Part shown: in pieces, positions 34,701 to 48,499 of the stretch | Layout of the letters: each line of letters starts with the position of its first letter | Position numbering within the stretch: position 1 is the first letter of the stretch | Assembly (NCBI RefSeq): GCF_964355755.1 | Contig: NC_092676.1 | Location: 12,632,288-12,696,287, forward strand | DNA length: 64,000 bases | Direction of reading: 5' to 3' | DNA from: Antedon mediterranea | Taxonomy: Eukaryota; Echinodermata; Crinoidea; Comatulida; Antedonidae | Notes under the pieces: model-generated | Database searches by the model: none | What the model was told of the DNA's origin: nothing | What the model saw: only the letters and a program-made list of their open reading frames with translations | Position numbers and translations under genes: made by a program

Positions 34701-34946
34701 GCATTTCGAAAAAATTTGTTAACATAAAAAGACCAAAGTGTTTAGAATATCTCCAAATCGCATTTGGAGACGTTTTAGACCATTTTGTGCATTTCAATGA
34801 AACTTGGTTACACAAAAACATCAAAGTGCTTAAAATCACATTTGAAACCGTTTTAGAGCATTTTTAGCATTTCGATAATACTTTTCACACAAAAACATCA
34901 AAGTGTACAAAATAGCTTCAAATCGCATTTAGAGAGGTTTTAGACC
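31746..34946 (+). repeat. 3,200-bp tandem segment, copy 2 (3,201 bp)
   Basis: This is the direct repeat of 28,546-31,745. It differs by one extra A in the run at about 32,948 (CGAAAAAAATTTG) and by CACAGTTG near 33,995 against CACATTTG; I noticed no other differences. Its match to copy 1 ends about 35,009, where copy 1's counterpart has ATTGC and this has ATCGC. Confidence 0.9.
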
Positions 34947-36360
34947 ATTTTGTGCATTTCGATAAAACTTTTCACACAAAAACATCAAAGTGTACAAAAT
35001 AGCTTCAAATCGCATTTAGAGACGTTTTAGACCATTTTGTGCATTTCGATAAAACTTTTCACACAAAAACATCAAATTGCACAAAATAGCTTAATACCGT
35101 GTTTGAAATCGTTTTAAACCATTTTGAGCATGTCGATAAAACTTTTCACAAAAAAACATCAAAGTGCACAGAATAGCTTCAAATCGCATTTGGAGACGTT
35201 TTAAACCATTTTGAGCATTTCGATAAAACTTTTCACACAAAAACATCAAAGTGTACAAAATAGCTTCAAATCGCATTTAGAGAGGTTTTAGACCATTTTG
35301 TGCATTTCGATAAAACTTTTCACACAAAAACATCAAATTGCACAAAATAGCTTAATATCGTGTTTGAAAACGTTTTAAACCATTTTGAGCATGTCGATAA
35401 AACTTTTCACACAAAAATATCAAAGCGCACAGAATATCTTCAAATCGCATTTAGAGACGTTTTAGACCATTTTGTGCATTTCGAAAAAATTTGTTAACAT
35501 AAAAAGACCAAAGTGTTTAGAATATCTCCAAATCGCATTTGGAGACGTTTTAGACCATTTTGTGCATTTCGATGAAACTTGATTACACAAAAACATCAAA
35601 GTGCTTAAAATCACATTTAAAACCGTTTTAGAGCGTTTTGAGCATTTCGATAAACTTTTCACACAAAAACATCAAAGTGCACAAAATAGCTTCAAATCGC
35701 ATTTAGAGATGTTTTAGACCATTTTGTGCATTTCGATAAAACTTTTCACACAAAAACATCAAATTGCACAAAATAGCTTAATATCGTGTTTGAAATCGTT
35801 TTAAACCATTTTGAGCATGTCGATAAAACTTTTCACACAAAAACATCAAAGTGCACAGAATATCTTCAAATCGCATTTAGAGACGTTTTAGACCATTTTG
35901 TGCATTTCGAAAAAATTTGTTAACATAAAAAGACCAAAGTGTTTAGAATATCTCCAAATCGCATTTGGAGACGTTTTAGACCATTTTGTGCATTTCGATG
36001 AAACTTGGTTACACAAAAACATCAAAGTGCTTAAAATCACATTTGAAACCGTTTTAGAGCATTTTGAGCATTTCGATAAAACTTTTCACACAAAAACATC
36101 AAAGTGTACAAAATAGCTTCAAATCACATTTGAAACCGTTTTAGACCATTTTGAGCATTTCGATAAAACTTTTCACACAAAAACATCAAAGTGTACAAAA
36201 TAGCTTCAAATCGCATTTGGAGACGTTTTAGACCATTTTGTGCATTTCGATGAAACTTGGTTACACAAAAACATCAAAGTGCTTAAAATCACATTTGAAA
36301 CCGTTTTAGACCATTTTGAGCATTTCGATAAAACTTTTCACACAAAAAAATCAAAGTGCA
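34947..36360 (+). repeat. Block matching 7.7-9.3 kb
   Basis: 34,947-36,300 follows 7,693-9,046 at an offset of 27,254, including the AAAGCGCACAG variant (35,424) and GATTACAC (35,580). A 165-bp pair present at about 9.1 kb is missing before 36,403, the same pair that is missing from the third copy at 25.5 kb. It contains only satellite units of the common classes. Confidence 0.8.
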
Positions 36361-39300
36361 CAAAATAGCTTCAAATCGCATTTGGAGACGTTTTAGACTA
36401 TTTTGTGCATTTCGAAAAAATTTGTTAACATAAAAAGACCAAAGTGTTTAGAATATCTCCAAATCGCATTTGGAGACGTTTTAAACCATTTTGTGCATTT
36501 CGATGGAACTTGGTTACACAAAAACATCAAAGTGCTTAAAATCACATTTAAAACCGTTTTAGAGCATTTTGAGCATTTCGATAAAACTTTTCACACAAAA
36601 ACATCAAAGTGTACAAAATAGCTTCAAATCGCATTTAGAGACGTTTTAGACCATTTTGTGCATTTTGATAAAACTTTTCACACAAAAACATCAAATTGCA
36701 CAAAATAGCTTAATATTGTGTTTGAAAACGTTTTAAACCATTTTGAGCATGTCGATAAAACTTTTCACACAAAAATATCAAAGTGCCCAGAATATCTTCA
36801 AATCGCATTTAGAGACGTTTTAGACCATTTTGTGCATTTCGAAAAAATTTGTTAACATAAAAAGACCAAAGTGTTTAGATTATCTCCAAATCGCATTTGG
36901 AGACGTTTTAGACCATTTTGTGTTTTTCGAAAAAACTTTTCACACAAAAACATCAAAGTGTACAAAATTGCTTCAAATCGCATTTAGAGAGGTTTTAGAC
37001 CATTTTGTGCATTTCGATAAAACTTTTCACACAAAAACATCAAAGTGCACAGAATATCTTAATACCGTGTCTGAAATCGTTTTAAACCATTTTGAGCATG
37101 TCGATAAAACTTTTCACACAAAAACATCAAAGTGCACAGAATATCTTCAAATCGCATTTAGAGACGTTTTAGACCATTTTGTGCATTTCGAAAAAATTTG
37201 TTAACATAAAAAGACCAAAGTGTTTAGAATATCTCCAAATCGCATTTGGAGACGTTTTAGACCATTTTGTGCATTTCGATGAAACTTGGTTACACAAAAA
37301 CATCAAAGTGCTTAAAATCACATTTGAAACCGTTTTAGAGCATTTTGAGCATTTCGATAAAACTTTTCACACAAAAACATCAAAGTGTACAAAATAGCTT
37401 CAAATCACATTTGAAACCGTTTTAGACCATTTTGAGCATTTCGATAAAACTTTTCACACAAAAACATCAAAGTGTACAGAATAGCTTCAAATCGCATTTG
37501 GAGACGTTTTAGACCATTTTGTGCATTTCGATGAAACTTGGTTACACAAAAACATCAAAGTGCTTAAAATCACATTTGAAACCGTTTTAGAGCATTTTTA
37601 ACATTTCGATAATACTTTTCACACAAAAACATCAAAGTGTACAAAATAGCTTCAAATCGCATTTGGAGACGTTTTAGACCATTTTGTGCATTTCGATGAA
37701 ACTTGGTTACACAAAAACATCAAAGTGCTTAAAATCACATTTGAAACCGTTTTAGAGCATTTTGAGCATTTCGATAAAACTTTTCACACAAAAAAATCAA
37801 AGTGCACAAAATAGCTTCAAATCGCATTTGGAGAGGTTTTAGACCATTTTGTGCATTTCGATAAAACTTTTCACACAAAAACATCAAAGTGTACAAAATA
37901 GCTTCAAATCGCATTTAGAGACGTTTTAGACCATTTTGTGCATTTCGATGAAACTTGGTTACACAAAAACATCAAAGTGCTTAAAATCACATTTAAAACC
38001 GTTTTAGAGCGTTTTGAGCATTTCGATAAACTTTTTACACAAAAACATCAAAGTGCACAAAATAGCTTCAAATCGCATTTAGGGATGTTTTAGACCATTT
38101 TGTGCATTTCGATAAAACTTTTCACACAAAAACATCAAATTGCACAAAATAGCTTAATACCGTGTTTGAAATCATTTTAAACCATTTTGAGCATGTCGAT
38201 AAAACTTTTCACACAAAAACATCAAAGTGCACAGAATATCTTCAAATCGCATTTAGAGACGTTTTAGACCATTTTGTGCATTTCGAAAAAATTTGTTAAC
38301 ATAAAAAGACCAAAGTGTTTAGAATATCTCCAAATCGCATTTGGAGACGTTTTAGACCATTTTGTGCATTTCGATGAAAATTGGTTACACAAAAACATCA
38401 AAGTGCTTAAAATCACATTTGAAACCGTTTTAGAGCATTTTGAGCATTTCGATAAAACTTTTCACACAAAAACATCAAAGTGTACAAAATAGCTTCAAAT
38501 CACATTTGAAACCGTTTTAGACCATTTTGAGCATTTCGATAAAACTTTTCACACAAAAACATCAAAGTGTACAAAATAGCTTCAAATCGCATTTGGAGAC
38601 GTTTTAGACCATTTTGTGCATTTCGATGAAACTTGGTTACACAAAAACATCAAAGTGCTTAAAATCACATTTAAAACCGTTTTAGAGCATTTTTAGCATT
38701 TCGATAAAACTTTTCACACAAAAACATCAAAGTGTACAAAATAGCTTCAAATCGCATTTAGAGAGGTTTTAGACAATTTTGTGCATTTCGATAAAACTTT
38801 TCACACAAAAACATCAAAGTGTACAAAATAGCTTCAAATTGCATTTAGAGACGTTTTAGACCATTTTGTGCATTTCGATAAAACTTTTCACACAAAAACA
38901 TCAAATTGCACAAAATCGTTTTAAACCATTTTAAATCGTTTTAAACCATTTTGAGCATGTCGATAAAACTTTTCACAAAAAACATCAAAGTGCACAGAAT
39001 AGCTTCAAATTGCATTTGGAGACGTTTTAGAGCATTTTGTGCATTTCGATAAAATGTGTTAACATAAAAAGACCAAAGTGTTTAGAATATCTTCAAATCA
39101 CATTTGGAGACGTTTTAGACCATTTTTTGCATTTCGATGAAACTTGGTTACACAAAAACATCAAAGTGCTTAAAATCACATTTGAAACCGTTTTAGAGCA
39201 TTTTGAGCATTTCGATAAAACTTTTCACACAAAAACATCAAAGTGTACAAAATAGCTTCAAATCGCATTTAGAGACGTTTTAGACCATTTTTTGCATTTC

Positions 39301-40450
39301 GATGAAACTTGGTTACACAAAAACATCAAAGTGCTTAAAATCACATTTAAAACCGTTTTAGAGCATTTTTAGCATTTCGATAAAACTTTTCACACAAAAA
39401 CATCAAAGTGTACAAAATAGCTTCAAATCGCATTTAGAGAGGTTTTAGACAATTTTGTGCATTTCGATAAAACTTCTCACACAAAAACATCAAAGTGTAC
39501 AAAATAGCTTCAAATTGCATTTAGAGACGTTTTAGACCATTTTGTGCATTTCGATAAAACTTTTCACACAAAAACATCAAATTGCACAAAATCGTTTTAA
39601 ACCATTTTAAATCGTTTTAAACCATTTTGAGCATTTCGATAAAACTTTTCACAAAAAACATCAAAGTGTTTAGAATATCTTCAAATCACATTTGGAGACG
39701 TTTTAGACCATTTTTTGCATTTCGATGAAACTTGGTTACACAAAAACATCAAAGTGCTTAAAATCACATTTGAAACCGTTTTAGAGCATTTTGAGCATTT
39801 CGATAAAACTTTTCACACAAAAACATCAAAGTGTACAAAATAGCTTCAAATCGCATTTAGAGACGTTTTAGACCATTTTGTGCATTTCAAAAAAATTTGT
39901 TAACATAAAAAGACCAAAGTGTTTAGAATATCTCCAAATCGCATTTGGAGACGTTTTAGACCATTTTGTGCATTTCGATGAAACTTGGTTACACAAAAAC
40001 ATCAAAGTGCTTAAAATCACATTTGAAACCGTTTTAGAGCATTTTTAGCATTTCGATAATACTTTTCACACAAAAACATCAAAGTGTACAAAATAGCTTC
40101 AAATCGCATTTGGAGACGTTTTAGACCATTTTGTGCATTTCGATGAAACTTGGTTACACAAAAACATCAAAGTGCTTAAAATCACATTTGAAACCGTTTT
40201 AGACCATTTTGAGCATTTCGATAAAACTTTTCACACAAAAAAATCAAAGTGCACAAAATAGCTTCAAATCGCATTTGGAGACGTTTTAGACTATTTTGTG
40301 CATTTTGAAAAAATTTGTTAACATAAAAAGACCAAAGTGTTTAGAATATCTCCAAATCGCATTTGGAGACGTTTTAAACCATTTTGTGCATTTCGATGGA
40401 ACTTGGTTACACAAAAACATCAAAGTGCTTAAAATCACATTTAAAACCGT
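36361..40450 (+). repeat. 4.1-kb block, copy 1
   Basis: This block recurs at 42,554-46,813, with offset 6,193 up to about 44,690, then 6,365 after a 172-bp insertion (one standard plus one short C of 85 bp), then 6,363 after CATCAGTG (46,443) replaced CATCAAAGTG. It includes variants GTGCCCAG, AGGGATG (38,082) and GATGAAAATTGG (38,374), and one and a half 676-bp repeats from 38,904. Confidence 0.85.
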
Positions 40451-42553
40451 TTTAGATCATTTCGAGCATTTCGATAAAACTTTTCAGACAAAAACATCAA
40501 ATTGCACAAAATAGCTTAATACCGTGTTTGAAATCGTTTTAAACCATTTTGAGCATGTCGATAAAACTTTACACAAAAAAACATCAAAGTGCACAGAATA
40601 GCTTCAAATCGCATTTGGAGACGTTTTAAACCATTTTGTGCATTTCAATAAAACTTTTCACATAAAAACAACAAAGTGTACAAAATAGCTTCAAATCGCA
40701 TTTAGAGACGTTTTAGACCATTTTGGGCATTTCGTTGAAACTTGGTTACACAAATACATAAAAATGCTTAAAATCACATTTCAAACCGTTTTAGAGCATT
40801 TTGAGCATTTCGATAAAACTTTTCACACAAAAACATCAAAGTGCACAAAATAGCTTCAAATCGCATTTAGAGATGTTTTAGACCATTTTGTGCAATTCGA
40901 TAAAACTTTTCACACAAAAACATCAAATTGCACAAAATAGCTTAATATCGTGTTTGAAAACGTTTTAGACCATTTTGAGCATGTCGATAAAACTTTTCAC
41001 ACAAAAACATAAAAGTGAACAGAATAGCTTCAAATTGCATTTGGAGACGTTTTAGAGCATTTTGTGCATTTCGATAAAATGTGTTAACATAAAAAGACCA
41101 AAGTGTTTAGAATATCTTCAAATCACATTTGGAGACGTTTTAGAGCATTTTGAGCATTTCGATAAAACTTTTCACACAAAAACATCAAATTGCACAAAAT
41201 AGCTTAATATCGTGTTTGAAAACGTTTTAAACCATTTTGAGCATGTCGATAAAACTTTTCACACAAAAATATCAAAGTGCACAGAATATCTTCAAATCGC
41301 ATTTAGAGACGTTTTAGACCATTTTGTGCATTTCGAAAAAATTTGTTAACATAAAAAAACCAAAGTGTTTAGAATATCTCCAAATCGCATTTGGAGACGT
41401 TTTAGACCATTTTGTGTTTTTCGAAAAAACTTTTCACACAAAAACATCAAAGTGTACAAAATTCCTTCAAATCGCATTTAGAGATGTTTTAGACCATTTT
41501 GTGCATTTCGAAAAAATTTGTTAACATAAAAAGACCAAAGTGTTTAGAATATCTCCAAATCGCATTTGGAGACGTTTTAGACCATTTTGTGCATTTCGAT
41601 GACACTTGGTTACACAAAAACATCAAAGTGCTTAAAATCACATTTAAAACCGTTTTAGAGCGTTTTGAGCATTTCGATAAACTTTTCAAACAAAAACATC
41701 AAAGTGTACAAAATAGCTTCAAATCGTATTTGGAGACGTTTTAGACCATTTTGTGCGTTTCGATGAATCTTGGTTACACAAAAACATCAGAGTGCTTAAA
41801 ATCAAATTTAAAACCGTTTTAGTGCATTTTGAGCATTTCGATAAAACTTTTCACACAAAAACATCAAAGTGCACAAAATAGCTTCAAATCGCATTTAGAG
41901 ATGTTTTAGACCATTTTGTGCGTTTCGATAAAACTTTTCACACAAAAACATCAAATTGCACAAAATAGCTTAATATCGTGTTTGAAAACGTTTTAGACCA
42001 TTTTGAGCATGTCGATAAAACTTTTCACACAAAAACATCAAAGTTTACAAAATAGCTTCAAATCACATTTGGAGACGTTTTAAACCATTTTGTGCATTTC
42101 GAAAAAAACTTTTTAACATAAAAACACCAAAGTGCTTAGAATAGCTTCAAATCGCATTTGGAGACGTTTTAGACCATTTTGTGCATTTCGATGAAACTTG
42201 GTTACACAAAAACATCAAAGTGCTTAAAATCACATTTGAAACCGTTTTAGAGCATTTTGAGCATTTCGATAAAACTTTTCACACAAAAACATCAAAGTTT
42301 ACAAAATAGCTTCAAATCACATTTGAAACCGTTTTAGACCATTTTGAGCATTTCGATAAAACTTTTCACACAAAAACATCAAAGTGTACAAAATAGCTTC
42401 AAATCGCATTTGGAGACGTTTTAGACCATTTTGTGCATTTCGATGAAACTTGGTTACACAAAAACATCAAAGTGCTTAAAATCACATTTGAAACCGTTTT
42501 AGACAATTTTGAGCGTTTCGATAAAACTTTTCACAAAAATAAATCAGAGTGCA
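40451..42553 (+). repeat. Spacer block between the two 4.1-kb copies
   Basis: 40,500-41,100 resembles the divergent 17.35-17.95 kb stretch (shared GGGCATTTCG, CATTTCAAACC, GCAATTCG, AAAAGTGAACAG). 41,300-42,010 resembles the part of the 5.4-kb block around 4.0-4.6 kb, and 42,100-42,500 the part around 4.84 kb onward. It also carries the CENP-B-like GTTGAAACTTGG variant at 40,730-40,746. The block recurs at about 58.54-60.64 kb in the second 18.1-kb copy. Confidence 0.75.
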
Positions 42554-45500
42554 CAAAATAGCTTCAAATCGCATTTGGAGACGTTTTAGACTATTTTGTG
42601 CATTTCGAAAAAATTTGTTAACATAAAAAGACCAAAGTGTTTAGAATATCTCCAAATCGCATTTGGAGACGTTTTAAACCATTTTGTGCATTTCGATGGA
42701 ATTTGGTTACACAAAAACATCAAAGTGCTTAAAATCACATTTAAAACCGTTTTAGAGCATTTTGAGCATTTCGATAAAACTTTTCATACAAAAACATCAA
42801 AGTGTACAAAATAGCTTCAAATCGCATTTAGAGACGTTTTAGACCATTTTGTGCATTTTGATAAAACTTTTCACACAAAAACATCAAATTGCACAAAATA
42901 GCTTAATATTGTGTTTGAAAACGTTTTAAACCATTTTGAGCATGTCGATAAAACTTTTCACACAAAAATATCAAAGTGCCCAGAATATCTTCAAATCGCA
43001 TTTAGAGACGTTTTAGACCATTTTGTGCATTTCGAAAAAATTTGTTAACATAAAAAGACCAAAGTGTTTAGATTATCTCCAAATCGCATTTGGAGACGTT
43101 TTAGACCATTTTGTGTTTTTCGAAAAAACTTTTCACACAAAAACATCAAAGTGTACAAAATTGCTTCAAATCGCATTTAGAGAGGTTTTAGACCATTTTG
43201 TGCATTTCGATAAAACTTTTCACACAAAAACATCAAAGTGCACAGAATATCTTAATACCGTGTCTGAAATCGTTTTAAACCATTTTGAGCATGTCGATAA
43301 AACTTTTCACACAAAAACATCAAAGTGCACAGAATATCTTCAAATCGCATTTAGAGACGTTTTAGACCATTTTGTGCATTTCGAAAAAATTTGTTAACAT
43401 AAAAAGACCAAAGTGTTTAGAATATCTCCAAATCGCATTTGGAGACGTTTTAGACCATTTTGTGCATTTCGATGAAACTTGGTTACACAAAAACATCAAA
43501 GTGCTTAAAATCACATTTGAAACCGTTTTAGAGCATTTTGAGCATTTCGATAAAACTTTTCACATAAAAACATCAAAGTGTACAAAATAGCTTCAAATCA
43601 CATTTGAAACCGTTTTAGACCATTTTGAGCATTTCGATAAAACTTTTCACACAAAAACATCAAAGTGTACAGAATAGCTTCAAATCGCATTTGGAGACGT
43701 TTTAGACCAATTTGTGCATTTCGATGAAACTTGGTTACACAAAAACATCAAAGTGCTTAAAATCACATTTGAAACCGTTTTAGAGCATTTTTAACATTTC
43801 GATAATACTTTTCACACAAAAACATCAAAGTGTACAAAATAGCTTCAAATCGCATTTGGAGACGTTTTAGACCATTTTGTGCATTTCGATGAAACTTGGT
43901 TACACAAAAACATCAAAGTGCTTAAAATCACATTTGAAACCGTTTTAGAGCATTTTGAGCATTTCGATAAAACTTTTCACACAAAAAAATCAAAGTGCAC
44001 AAAATAGCTTCAAATCGCATTTGGAGAGGTTTTAGACCATTTTGTGCATTTCGATAAAACTTTTCACACAAAAACATCAAAGTGTACAAAATAGCTTCAA
44101 ATCGCATTTAGAGACGTTTTAGACCATTTTGTGCATTTCGATGAAACTTGGTTACACAAAAACATCAAAGTGCTTAAAATCACATTTAAAACCGTTTTAG
44201 AGCGTTTTGAGCATTTCGATAAACTTTTTACACAAAAACATCAAAGTGCACAAAATAGCTTCAAATCGCATTTAGGGATGTTTTAGACCATTTTGTGCAT
44301 TTCGATAAAACTTTTCACACAAAAACATCAAATTGCACAAAATAGCTTAATACCGTGTTTGAAATCATTTTAAACCATTTTGAGCATGTCGATAAAACTT
44401 TTCACACAAAAACATCAAAGTGCTCAGAATATCTTCAAATCGCATTTAGAGACGTTTTAGACCATTTTGTGCATTTCGAAAAAATTTGTTAACATAAAAA
44501 GACCAAAGTGTTTAGAATATCTCCAAATCGCATTTGGAGACGTTTTAGACCATTTTGTGCATTTCGATGAAAATTGGTTACACAAAAACATCAAAGTGCT
44601 TAAAATCACATTTGAAACCGTTTTAGAGCATTTTGAGCATTTCGATAAAACTTTTCACACAAAAACATCAAAGTGTACAAAATAGCTTCAAATTGCATTT
44701 AGAGACGTTTTAGACCATTTTGTGCATTTCGATAAAACTTTTCACACAAAAACATCAAATTGCACAAAATCGTTTTAAACCATTTTAAATCGTTTTAAAC
44801 CATTTTGAGCATTTCGATAAAACTTTTCACACAAAAACATCAAAGTGTACAAAATAGCTTCAAATCACATTTGAAACCGTTTTAGACCATTTTGAGCATT
44901 TCGATAAAACTTTTCACACAAAAACATCAAAGTGTACAAAATAGCTTCAAATCGCATTTGGAGACGTTTTAGACCATTTTGTGCATTTCGATGAAACTTG
45001 GTTATACAAAAACATCAAAGTGCTTAAAATCACATTTAAAACCGTTTTAGAGCATTTTTAGCATTTCGATAAAACTTTTCACACAAAAACATCAAAGTGT
45101 ACAAAATAGCTTCAAATCGCATTTAGAGAGGTTTTAGACAATTTTGTGCATTTCGATCAAACTTTTCACACAAAAACATCAAAGTGTACAAAATAGCTTC
45201 AAATTGCATTTAGAGACGTTTTAGACCATTTTGTGCATTTCGATAAAACTTTTCACACAAAAACATCAAATTGCACAAAATCGTTTTAAACCATTTTAAA
45301 TCGTTTTAAACCATTTTGAGCATGTCGATAAAACTTTTCACAAAAAACATCAAAGTGCACAGAATAGCTTCAAATTGCATTTGGAGACGTTTTAGAGCAT
45401 TTTGTGCATTTCGATAAAATGTGTTAACATAAAAAGACCAAAGTGTTTAGAATATCTTCAAATCACATTTGGAGACGTTTTAGACCATTTTTTGCATTTC

Positions 45501-46813
45501 GATGAAACTTGGTTACACAAAAACATCAAAGTGCTTAAAATCACATTTGAAACCGTTTTAGAGCATTTTGAGCATTTCGATAAAACTTTTCACACAAAAA
45601 CATCAAAGTGTACAAAATAGCTTCAAATCGCATTTAGAGACGTTTTAGACCATTTTTTGCATTTCGATGAAACTTGGTTACACAAAAACATCAAAGTGCT
45701 TAAAATCACATTTAAAACCGTTTTAGAGCATTTTTAGCATTTCGATAAAACTTTTCACACAAAAACATCAAAGTGTACAAAATAGCTTCAAATCGCATTT
45801 AGAGAGGTTTTAGACAATTTTGTGCATTTCGATAAAACTTCTCACACAAAAACATCAAAGTGTACAAAATAGCTTCAAATTGCATTTAGAGACGTTTTAG
45901 ACCATTTTGTGCATTTCGATAAAACTTTTCACACAAAAACATCAAATTGCACAAAATCGTTTTAAACCATTTTAAATCGTTTTAAACCATTTTGAGCATT
46001 TCGATAAAACTTTTCACAAAAAACATCAAAGTGTTTAGAATATCTTCAAATCACATTTGGAGACGTTTTAGACCATTTTTTGCATTTCGATGAAACTTGG
46101 TTACACAAAAACATCAAAGTGCTTAAAATCACATTTGAAACCGTTTTAGAGCATTTTGAGCATTTCGATAAAACTTTTCACACAAAAACATCAAAGTGTA
46201 CAAAATAGCTTCAAATCGCATTTAGAGACGTTTTAGACCATTTTGTGCATTTCGAAAAAATTTGTTAACATAAAAAGACCAAAGTGTTTAGAATATCTCC
46301 AAATCGCATTTGGAGACGTTTTAGACCATTTTGTGCATTTCGATGAAACTTGGTTACACAAAAACATCAAAGTGCTTAAAATCACATTTGAAACCGTTTT
46401 AGAGCATTTTTAGCATTTCGATAATACTTTTCACACAAAAACATCAGTGTACAAAATAGCTTCAAATCGCATTTGGAGACGTTTTAGACCATTTTGTGCA
46501 TTTCGATGAAACTTGGTTACACAAAAACATCAAAGTGCTTAAAATCACATTTGAAACCGTTTTAGACCATTTTGAGCATTTCGATAAAACTTTTCACACA
46601 AAAAAATCAACGTGCACAAAATAGCTTCAAATCGCATTTGGAGACGTTTTAGACTATTTTGTGCATTTTTAAAAAATTTGTTAACATAAAAAGACCAAAG
46701 TGTTTAGAATATCTCCAAATCGCATTTGGAGACGTTTTAAACCATTTTGTGCATTTCGATGGAACTTGGTTACACAAAAACCTCAAAGTGCTTAAAATCA
46801 CATTTAAAACCGT
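42554..46813 (+). repeat. 4.1-kb block, copy 2 (4.26 kb)
   Basis: This matches 36,361-40,450 with the 172-bp insertion at about 44,690-44,860. Private differences from copy 1 include GATGGAATTTGG (42,697), CACATAAAAAC (43,561), GACCAATTTG (43,706), GTGCTCAG (44,421) and GATCAAACTT (45,156). It is itself repeated in the second 18.1-kb copy at about 60.64-63.59 kb, truncated on the right. Confidence 0.85.
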
Positions 46814-48499
46814 TTTAGAGCATTTTGAGCATTTCGATAAAACTTTTCACACAAAAACATCAAAGTGTACAAAATAGCTTCAAATCGCATTTAGAGAGGT
46901 TTTAGACCATTTTGTGCATTTCGATAAAACTTTTCACACAAAAACATCAAAGTGTACAAAATAGCTTCAAATCGCATTTAGAGACGTTTTAGACCATTTT
47001 GTGCATTTCGATAAAACTTTTCACACAAAAACACCAAATTGCACAAAATAGCTTAATACCGTGTTTGAAATCGTTTTAAACCATTTTGAGCATGTCGATA
47101 AAACTTTTCACAAAAAAACATCAAAGTGCACAGAATAGCTTCAAATCGCATTTGGAGACGTTTTAAACCATTTTGAGCATTTCGATAAAACTTTTCACAC
47201 AAAAACATCAAAGTGTACAAAATAGCTTCAAATCGCATTTAGAGAGGTTTTAGACCATTTTGTGCATTTCGATAAAACTTTTCACACAAAAACATCAAAT
47301 TGCACAAAATAGCTTAATATCGTGTTTGAAAACGTTTTAAACCATTTTGAGCATGTCGATAAAACTTTTCACACAAAAATATCAAAGCGCACAGAATATC
47401 TTCAAATCGCATTTAGAGACGTTTTAGACCATTTTGTGCATTTCGAAAAAATTTGTTAACATAAAAAGACCAAAGCGTTTAGAATATCTCCAAATCGCAT
47501 TTGGAGACGTTTTAGACCATTTTGTGCATTTCGATGAAACTTGGTTACACAAAAACATCAAAGTGCTTAAAATCACATTTAAAACCGTTTTAGAGCGTCT
47601 TGAGCATTTCGATAAACTTTTCACACAAAAACATCAAAGTGCACAAAATAGCTTCAAATCGCATTTAGAGATGTTTTAGACCATTTTGTGCATTTCGATA
47701 AAACTTTTCACACAAAAACATCAAATTGCACAAAATAGCTTAATACCGTGTTTGAAATCGTTTTAAACCATTTTGAGCATGTCGATAAAACTTTTCACAA
47801 AAAAACATCAAAGTGCACAGAATAGCTTCAAATCGCATTTGGAGACGTTTTAAACCATTTTGTGCATTTCGATAAAACTTTTCACATAAAAACATCAAAG
47901 TGTCCAAAATAGCTTCAAATCGCATTTAGAGACGTTTTAGACCATTTTGGGCATTTATAAAAGTGCTTAAAATCACATTTCAAACCGTTTTAGAGCATTT
48001 TGAGCATTTCGATAAAACTTTTCACACAAAAACATCAAAGTGCACAAAATAGCTTTAAATCGCATTTAGAGATGTTTTAGACCATTTTGTGCAATTCGAT
48101 AAAACTTTTCACACAAAAACATCAAAGTGCACAAAATAGCTTCAAATCGCATTTAGAGATGTTTTAGACCATTTTGTGCATTTCGATAAAACTTTTCACA
48201 CAAAAACATAAAAGTGAACAGAATAGCTTCAAATTGCATTTGGAGACGTTTTAGAGCATTTTGTGCATTTCGATAAAATGTGTTAACATAAAAAGACCAA
48301 AGTGTTTAGAATATCTTCAAATCACATTTGGAGACGTTTTAGACCATTTTTGGCATTTCGATGAAACTTGGTTACACAAAAACATCAAAGTGCTTAAAAT
48401 CACATTTAAAACCGTTTTAGAGCATTTTGAGCATTTCGATAAAACTTTTCACACAAAAACATCAAAGTGTACAAAATAGCTTCAAATCGCATTTAGAGA
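46814..48499 (+). repeat. Mosaic right end of the 18.1-kb unit
   Basis: 46,877-47,690 follows 34,915-35,728 at an offset of 11,962, with private changes AAAGCGTTTAG (47,473) and GCGTCTTGAGC (47,597). 47,740-48,360 then follows 18,380-18,913, first at offset 29,360 and then at 29,447 after one additional 87-bp unit, and it includes the 63-bp unit. This part of copy 1 is not repeated in copy 2 within the window. Confidence 0.75.

Larger units (their letters stand above)
30393..48499 (+). repeat. 18.1-kb segment, copy 1 (approximate ends)
   Basis: 30,460-45,500 aligns with 48,567-63,587 at offsets of 18,107, 18,106, 18,087 and 18,086, each step explained by a single small indel. The left junction lies in sequence common to both sides, between about 30,257 and 30,392 (copy 2: 48,364-48,499), so the ends given are limits. 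It contains most of the 3.2-kb tandem pair, a block matching 7.5-9.3 kb, and the paired block of about 4.1 kb. Confidence 0.9.
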
